40,967 nucleotides of DNA, taken from Deltaproteobacteria bacterium. GTDB taxonomy: Bacteria > Desulfobacterota > Binatia > UBA1149 > JAJCZL01. The stretch is from the NCBI GenBank assembly GCA_029262415.1, contig JAJCZL010000048.1, forward strand, positions 1-40,967, given 5' to 3'. The number at the start of each line of letters is the position of its first letter. Within the stretch, counting starts at the first letter, position 1. Below, piece by piece: positions 36,462-40,967 of the stretch. The notes below the pieces were generated by a model. That model did no database searches. It had not been told where the DNA came from and worked only from the letters and a program-made list of their open reading frames with translations. The position numbers and the translations under genes were made by a program.

Positions 36462-37877
36462 ATGGCGCTGCGCTTTCACAACACCCGTACGCGAAAGATC
36501 GAAGAGTTCGAGCCCCGTGTAGCGGGCAAGGTCTCTTTGTATGTCTGCGGGATCACGGTCTATGACCGTTGTCACGTCGGACACGCCCGTTCGCTTATCT
36601 TCTTCGATACCGTCGTGCGCTACCTCCGTTGGCGTGGTTACGAGGTTACGTTCGTACGAAACATCACCGACATCGAAGACAAGATCATCAATAAAGCCAA
36701 GGACCAGGGGGTTCCTTGGATGGAAATCGTCGAGCGCTACATCGGTGAGATGCACCGCGACGTCAAGGATCTGGGCTGTCTGCAGCCCGACATCGAACCG
36801 CGTGCAACCGATCACATCCCCGAGATGCTCGCCATGATCGCGCGTCTAGAAGAGCGTGGTTTGGCTTATAAGGTCGGCGACGGCGACGTGTACTTCTCGG
36901 TTGGTGACTACAAGCCGTACGGCGCGTTGTCGGGACGTAACCTCGACGATCTAAGAGCCGGCGCGCGCGTCGAAGTGGATGAGCGCAAACGCGGGCCTCT
37001 CGATTTTGCATTGTGGAAGTCGGCCAAGCCCGGCGAGCCGAGCTGGAAGAGCCCGTGGGGAGCGGGCAGGCCGGGTTGGCACCTGGAGTGCTCGGCGATG
37101 AGCACCAAGTACCTCGGGCAACCCTTCGACATCCACGGTGGCGGTGAGGATTTGATCTTCCCACATCACGAGAACGAGCTCGCGCAGGCATGCGGGGCTT
37201 GCGACCAAGAGTTCGTCAACAAATGGCTGCACCATGCGTTTGTGCGGATCGATCAGGAGAAGATGTCTAAGTCGATTGGCAACGTATTCGCGATTGAGGA
37301 CGTCCTTAAAGAAGTCGAGGCGGAGGGGCTTCGCCTACACCTTCTCTCAACGCACTACCGCAGCCCTCTCGACTTCTCGCCCCAGGGTATCGCCGAGTCG
37401 ACCAAAGCCTTGCTGCGCATCTACGAGACCATCGCGCGCGCGGAGCAGAGTGGGGTGTCGGCCGAGGCGGCCGTGCCCGGCGAGGATGCCGCCGCACAGA
37501 TCGTCGAGTTCATGGATGAAGATTTCAACACAGCCAAGGCCGTGGCACTCGCATTCGATTCGATGCGCGATATTAACCGGGTGCTCGACGGTGGCGACAA
37601 GGCCGCCGCGGTCGCCCCTTTGGCGACACTGCGTGGGGTCGGGGCGGCGATCGGTCTTTTCGGCCGCGATCCCAAGGCCTATCTCGACGACTACAACGAA
37701 CGCAGGGCCTCAGGGGCTGGTGTCGATGGGGCCGAAATCGACGCGCTGATCGAGGCACGCAACGCGGCGCGTAAGAGTAAGGATTTTGCTCGTGCCGACG
37801 AAATCCGCGATGAACTCGTTGCGCGCGGTATCGTACTCTTGGACGGCCCTGGCGGAACTACCTGGAAAATGGGCTGA
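36462..37877 (+). CDS. cysS: Cysteinyl-tRNA synthetase
   Basis: A 471-residue class I synthetase of normal length. The first zinc-ligand cysteine lies in CGITVYD, followed by the HIGH-type motif [21 protein letters not shown] with further zinc ligands, and the K267-M-S-K-S271 motif. The C-terminal helix-rich domain ([27 protein letters not shown]) matches the DALR region. It charges tRNA-Cys in the cytoplasm and is probably essential. The start at 36462 is 15 bases after acsA, with GAGGA upstream, so this housekeeping gene appears to ride at the end of the Gld-like/acyl-CoA transcript unless it has its own promoter inside acsA. Confidence 0.97.
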   Translation: MALRFHNTRTRKIEEFEPRVAGKVSLYVCGITVYDRCHVGHARSLIFFDTVVRYLRWRGYEVTFVRNITDIEDKIINKAKDQGVPWMEIVERYIGEMHRDVKDLGCLQPDIEPRATDHIPEMLAMIARLEERGLAYKVGDGDVYFSVGDYKPYGALSGRNLDDLRAGARVEVDERKRGPLDFALWKSAKPGEPSWKSPWGAGRPGWHLECSAMSTKYLGQPFDIHGGGEDLIFPHHENELAQACGACDQEFVNKWLHHAFVRIDQEKMSKSIGNVFAIEDVLKEVEAEGLRLHLLSTHYRSPLDFSPQGIAESTKALLRIYETIARAEQSGVSAEAAVPGEDAAAQIVEFMDEDFNTAKAVALAFDSMRDINRVLDGGDKAAAVAPLATLRGVGAAIGLFGRDPKAYLDDYNERRASGAGVDGAEIDALIEARNAARKSKDFARADEIRDELVARGIVLLDGPGGTTWKMG

Positions 37878-37985
37878 TCCGGCGCGAATTATGGGTTGGT
37901 TCTTGCGTCGAACCTGATACAAACGCGAGACGCGGTCCGAACCGTCCGCGATGATTCTTTCGAGAGAGAGGTAGGAAGCATTCCA

Positions 37986-38156
37986 ATGGTGAGAACACTC
38001 CTGACGTGCATGGTGGTGGCGGCGATGTTCGCGGCCGTCCCGGCTTGTAAGAACAAAGACGCAGCGAAGTCTGAGGTCGGATCGGCTTCTACGGCGGCGG
38101 ATACCAACGCGACGCCCGCCGAGCCCGCCCCTAAACCTGAAGCGCCCGAGACCTGA
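37986..38156 (+). CDS. Small lipoprotein, hypothetical
   Basis: A 56-residue protein with a short hydrophobic signal (TCMVVAAMFAAV) ending PAC, a probable lipidation site near residue 20, and a mature part of about 35 residues rich in Lys, Ala, Thr, Glu and Pro with no fold to speak of. No family is recognised. I used the ATG at 37986, with AGGAAG upstream, not the longer open frame. It ends ten bases before the Tat-type reductase gene, so the two exported proteins are likely co-expressed. The gap of about 110 bases after cysS probably holds their promoter; I did not find clear boxes. Confidence 0.6.
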   Translation: MVRTLLTCMVVAAMFAAVPACKNKDAAKSEVGSASTAADTNATPAEPAPKPEAPET

Positions 38157-38166
38157 GCCAACCGGT

Positions 38167-39405
38167 ATGGCGGGAGCGCTCGATCGTCGGGGGTTCTTCA
38201 AGGGCGTAGGTGTCTTGGGAGGGCTGGTCGGACTCGGTGCGATCCTCAAGTACCAAACCCAACTCTTCCTCCTGGGGCGGCCTCCCGAACAAGCCGATGC
38301 CACGTCTACTTCGTGGTCGGGCTCAACCGTTAAATCTTATCGTCCGCTCGGCCGTACCGGCTGGGAGATGTCGGACATCTCGATGGGTACTTCGGGGCTG
38401 AACGACCCTGAGGTCGTGCGTCGCGCGATCGACCGCGGCATCAACTACATCGATACCTCGCCCGATTACTCGAACGCCGAGTCTGAGACCTCGGTTGGCA
38501 TCGGCCTCAAGGGGCTGCGCGACAAGGTCTTTCTTGTTTCCAAGTTGTGTACGCCCGATGGGCACTTAGACAAGGACACATCGGTTGCGAAGATCGTTGA
38601 GTCTGTTGAGGCGAGTTTGCAGCGGCTGCAAACCGACTACCTCGATCTCGCGCACATCCACGCCGTCAACGATCTCGAGCGTCTTATGGCGCCTACGTTC
38701 CACGAGGCCTTCGACCGCCTGAAGGAGCAGGGCAAGGTCCGGTTTCTCGGGGTCTCCAGCCACACGCCGGAACTCGAGAAGGTTATGCACAAGGCCATCG
38801 ACAGCGACCGCTTCGACGTCTTGATGGTCGCGTATAACTTTAAAAACTGGCCCGACTTAGACAACATCATTACCAAGGCTCACGACAAGAAGGTCGGCTT
38901 CGTGGCGATGAAGACGCTCAAGGGCGCCTACCACACCGTCCTGAAAGATTTCGACGGCGACGAGCGCAACACCTTTACGCAGGCTGCGTTCAAGTGGGTG
39001 AACAACAACCCCAAGGTCTCGGGCTTGGTCGTCACCATCGAGAACTTCGAGAAGATCGACGAGTATCTCTATGCCTCGGGCGGCAAGCTCGACCCCGCCG
39101 ATCTCGCGCTTCTCGAAAAGTACGAAACGCTGATCGCGAAGACCTATTGCCGACCCGGTTGCGGTGAGTGTCTCGGCTCGTGCCCTTACGGCGTTCCGGT
39201 CGATGACATTCTGCGCTACTCGATGTATTTCGAGAGCTACGGTCACGAGCGCGACGCCATAGCGAAGTACGCCCGGCTCGACCCCTCGCGCACCGCGCAG
39301 GCCTGCCTGGGCTGCAGCGCGCCTTGCGAAGCGGCTTGTCCGCAAGAAATCCCGATTCGCGCGCGCTTGCTTGGGGCCCATGCGAAACTCTCAATGCCGG
39401 GCTGA
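38167..39405 (+). CDS. Tat-exported aldo/keto reductase with two [4Fe-4S] motifs
   Basis: A 412-residue protein. Residues 6-28 form a twin-arginine signal (DRRGFFK then a glycine-rich hydrophobic run). Residues about 60-310 are an aldo/keto reductase barrel with the catalytic set D96, Y101, K126 and H165. The C-terminal part has two cluster motifs: C328, C332, C335 and C339-P, and C380, C383, C387 and C391-P. The cluster-bearing AKR family is known, usually with one ferredoxin-like segment. Tat export implies that cofactor and clusters are loaded before transport to the periplasm. The substrate and electron partner are unknown. It follows the small lipoprotein gene by ten bases and precedes the polymerase gene by 33. 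Confidence 0.88.
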   Translation: MAGALDRRGFFKGVGVLGGLVGLGAILKYQTQLFLLGRPPEQADATSTSWSGSTVKSYRPLGRTGWEMSDISMGTSGLNDPEVVRRAIDRGINYIDTSPDYSNAESETSVGIGLKGLRDKVFLVSKLCTPDGHLDKDTSVAKIVESVEASLQRLQTDYLDLAHIHAVNDLERLMAPTFHEAFDRLKEQGKVRFLGVSSHTPELEKVMHKAIDSDRFDVLMVAYNFKNWPDLDNIITKAHDKKVGFVAMKTLKGAYHTVLKDFDGDERNTFTQAAFKWVNNNPKVSGLVVTIENFEKIDEYLYASGGKLDPADLALLEKYETLIAKTYCRPGCGECLGSCPYGVPVDDILRYSMYFESYGHERDAIAKYARLDPSRTAQACLGCSAPCEAACPQEIPIRARLLGAHAKLSMPG

Positions 39406-39438
39406 GCGGCGTCGCAATCGCGGCACTCGTTTGCCAAC

Positions 39439-40626
39439 GTGATCCTTCACGCCGACATGGACGCGTTTTACGCGTCGGTCGAGCAACGCGACGATCCGTC
39501 GCTGCGCGGACGCCCGGTTGCGGTCGGGTTCGGCGGCAAACGCGGCGTCGTCGCTGCCGCCTCCTACGAGGCCCGCAAGTTCGGCGTGCGCTCTGCGATG
39601 CCGTCTTCGACCGCCAAGCGGCTGTGTTCCGAGATCGTGTTCAAGCGCTGCCGAATGCCGGTCTACGCAGAGATCTCCGCGCACGTGCGCGAAATCTTTT
39701 ACCGCTACACACCTTTGATCGAACCGTTGTCGTTGGACGAGGCCTATCTCGATGTCACCGGTTCGCTGCGGCTGTTCGGGTCGGCCGCAGCGATCGCGGA
39801 ACGAATCCGTCGTGAGATCTACGACGAGCTCAACCTGCCGTGCTCGGTTGGCGGCGGAGCCGGCAAACTCGTTGCCAAGATCGCGTCGAAGAAAGCCAAG
39901 CCCGACGGTTTGTTGATCGTACAGTCTGAGGGCACGCTCGCTTTCTTGCGGCCGTTGCGCGTCTCGGAGATCTGGGGCGTCGGCCGTGTGACTGAAGAGA
40001 AACTGTTGTCGATGGGCATCGTAACCATCGGTGCGCTCGCCGATCGCCGCAGCGATGAGATCGAGCGCGAACTCGGAAGCTGGGGACCGTTGTTGCAGGG
40101 CTTGGCGCGCGGCGAAGATCTGCGCCGCGTCGAGGGCGACCGCAGTCGTAAATCCTACGGCGAGGAAAACACCTTCAACGATGACGTCAGCGAGCGTGAG
40201 GTCATCGAGGGCATGGTGATCGCACACGCCGAAACCGTCGCGCGGCGTCTGCGCGCCAACGCGACCTGCGGGCGTACGGTCACGCTCAAGTACCGCCCGA
40301 GCACCCGCAACGACTCGTTCCGTTTGGTCACCCGTTCACGCACACTCCCGGTGCCCACCGACGACGGCCCGACGGTGTCCAAAACGGCAATGGCGCTGTG
40401 GGACGCCGAGGTCGATCCGCCGCCGATTCGTCTGGTCGGCGTGCAGATCAGCGGTTTGGATCGCGACAAGCCGCTCCAGCTGTCGCTGTTTGGCGAATCC
40501 GACGATTCCGGCGAAAGCGGCCGGGGTGGCGAAGACCGCGATCGCCGCCGCGCGCTGAACGCAGCACTCGATGATATTGTCGAGCGCTTCGGCAGCTCTG
40601 CGATCAAGCGGGGGCGTTCCGAGTAG
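39439..40626 (+). CDS. dinB: DNA polymerase IV (Y-family)
   Basis: A 395-residue Y-family polymerase. The catalytic acidic residues lie in HADMDAFYASVE (D6, D8) and SLDEAYLDVTG; the helix-hairpin-helix and little-finger regions follow (GVGRVTEEKLLSMGI, RDKPLQLSLFGE). Q347-L-S-L-F351 is a near-perfect beta-clamp binding motif, after which about 45 charged residues extend the usual length. It performs error-prone bypass of DNA lesions, usually under SOS control; I saw no LexA box in the short upstream gap. The start is GTG (39439). The tRNA gene follows about 60 bases after the stop. Confidence 0.95.
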   Translation: MILHADMDAFYASVEQRDDPSLRGRPVAVGFGGKRGVVAAASYEARKFGVRSAMPSSTAKRLCSEIVFKRCRMPVYAEISAHVREIFYRYTPLIEPLSLDEAYLDVTGSLRLFGSAAAIAERIRREIYDELNLPCSVGGGAGKLVAKIASKKAKPDGLLIVQSEGTLAFLRPLRVSEIWGVGRVTEEKLLSMGIVTIGALADRRSDEIERELGSWGPLLQGLARGEDLRRVEGDRSRKSYGEENTFNDDVSEREVIEGMVIAHAETVARRLRANATCGRTVTLKYRPSTRNDSFRLVTRSRTLPVPTDDGPTVSKTAMALWDAEVDPPPIRLVGVQISGLDRDKPLQLSLFGESDDSGESGRGGEDRDRRRALNAALDDIVERFGSSAIKRGRSE

Positions 40627-40638
40627 GCGACCGCGATG

Positions 40639-40666
40639 TTGAAGCTGTCGGTGGCTCCCGTACACT
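40639..40666 (+). promoter_or_regulatory. Candidate sigma-70 promoter for tRNA-Arg
   Basis: TTGAAG at 40639-40644, a 16-base spacer and TACACT at 40661-40666. Transcription would start near 40673, about 18 bases before the mature tRNA. It fits well as the tRNA's own promoter between dinB and the tRNA. Confidence 0.5.
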
Positions 40667-40690
40667 GGCGCGCTGCAAACCTCGCAGTGT

Positions 40691-40767
40691 GCGTCCGTAG
40701 CTCAGCTGGATAGAGCACCGGGCTTCGAACCCGTAGGTCGCAAGTTCGAATCTTGCCGGGCGCACCA
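40691..40767 (+). tRNA. tRNA-Arg (anticodon UCG)
   Basis: A 77-base tRNA with encoded CCA. The acceptor stem GCGTCCG/CGGGCGC has one G-U pair; the D arm GCTC...GAGC, the TPsiC arm GCAAG-TTCGAAT-CTTGC and the anticodon loop CTTCGAA (anticodon TCG, reading CGA and probably other CGN codons) are intact. The first anticodon-stem pair (C27-T43) is mismatched; the other four pair. A plausible promoter lies just upstream. Confidence 0.97.
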
Positions 40768-40768
40768 G

Positions 40769-40967
40769 ATGACGCAAGGGAAGATCGTGCGGTGGCATCG
40801 CACGATGAAGAACGTCGTGAAGCTGGAGCACTACTACTCACCGTGGGAAGTGGAGCGCGCGATCTCTCGCTTCGTCGAGTACAACCACAGGCGCTACCAC
40901 GAGGCACTGGGCAACGTGACACCAGCCGACATGTACGCAGGCAAGCAGCGAGAGGTCCAAACGCGTC
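40769..40967 (+). pseudogene. C-terminal fragment of IS3/IS481-type transposase, 5'-truncated at the tRNA and cut by the window end
   Basis: From two bases after the tRNA CCA an open frame encodes the C-terminal end of a retroviral-integrase-type transposase: TQGKIVRWHRTMKNVV, LEHYYSPWEVERAISRF, YNHRRYHEALGNVTPADMYAG. In family members the first segment usually reads TQGKIERWHRTLKN, where E is the catalytic glutamate of the DDE triad; here it is valine. Everything upstream (the helix-turn-helix and both aspartates) is missing, so this is an inert remnant. The frame is still open at the window end. Confidence 0.8.

Overview
The window is GC-rich (about 60 % judged by eye, not counted) and densely coding. 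It looks chromosomal and comes from a Gram-negative bacterium: there is an LpxL/HtrB-type lipid A acyltransferase, several lipoproteins and Sec/Tat signal peptides, a large RND/MMPL exporter and a Gld-like ABC system. The mix of mycobacterial-type KorAB, an ethylmalonyl-CoA mutase, acyl-CoA and short-chain dehydrogenases, an SCP2 protein and an MMPL exporter beside a Ycf48-like lipoprotein suggests an uncultured deltaproteobacterium-like lineage (Binatota, Myxococcota or Desulfobacterota sensu lato). This placement is inference only.

Layout. (1) 1-2.66 kb: a GFA-family zinc protein, then a decayed IS91-type transposase and non-coding sequence. (2) 2.66-9.2 kb: a DUF502 membrane protein divergent from a tightly packed set (exported ankyrin protein, GT-C-like membrane protein, glutaredoxin, second GT-C-like protein) and a small two-helix membrane protein. 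(3) 9.2-12.9 kb: a methyltransferase on the minus strand, then a PPOX/flavin-reductase-like protein, an SDR and an exported beta-helix protein. (4) 12.9-19.5 kb: central carbon metabolism. Ethylmalonyl-CoA mutase lies on the minus strand, divergent from the lipid A acyltransferase; korA-korB and a CBS-pair protein follow. (5) 19.6-24.9 kb: signalling and unknowns. A long coiled-coil protein ends in a receiver domain and overlaps an exported protein; next come a convergent patatin-like pseudoenzyme, a single-domain response regulator, an SCP2-like protein and an exported Ntf2-like protein. (6) 24.9-28.9 kb: promoter, leader with a possible Shine-Dalgarno-sequestering switch, Ycf48-like lipoprotein and an RND/MMPL exporter with a PDZ domain in its first periplasmic loop, closed by a perfect palindromic terminator. 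(7) 28.9-37.9 kb: a nearly gapless run of eight genes: Gld-like ABC ATPase, permease, GldG-like and DUF4340 proteins, then acyl-CoA dehydrogenase, SDR, acetyl-CoA synthetase and cysteinyl-tRNA synthetase. (8) 38-41 kb: a small lipoprotein, a Tat-exported 2x[4Fe-4S] aldo/keto reductase, DNA polymerase IV, tRNA-Arg(UCG) with its own promoter, and a transposase remnant abutting the tRNA 3' end and running off the window.

I saw no CRISPR array, rRNA, phage module or recognised defence system. The least ordinary items are the PDZ-containing exporter with its leader switch, the terminator/attenuator placed directly on the ribosome binding site of the ABC operon, the patatin relative that has lost its catalytic motifs, and the tRNA/transposase junction.
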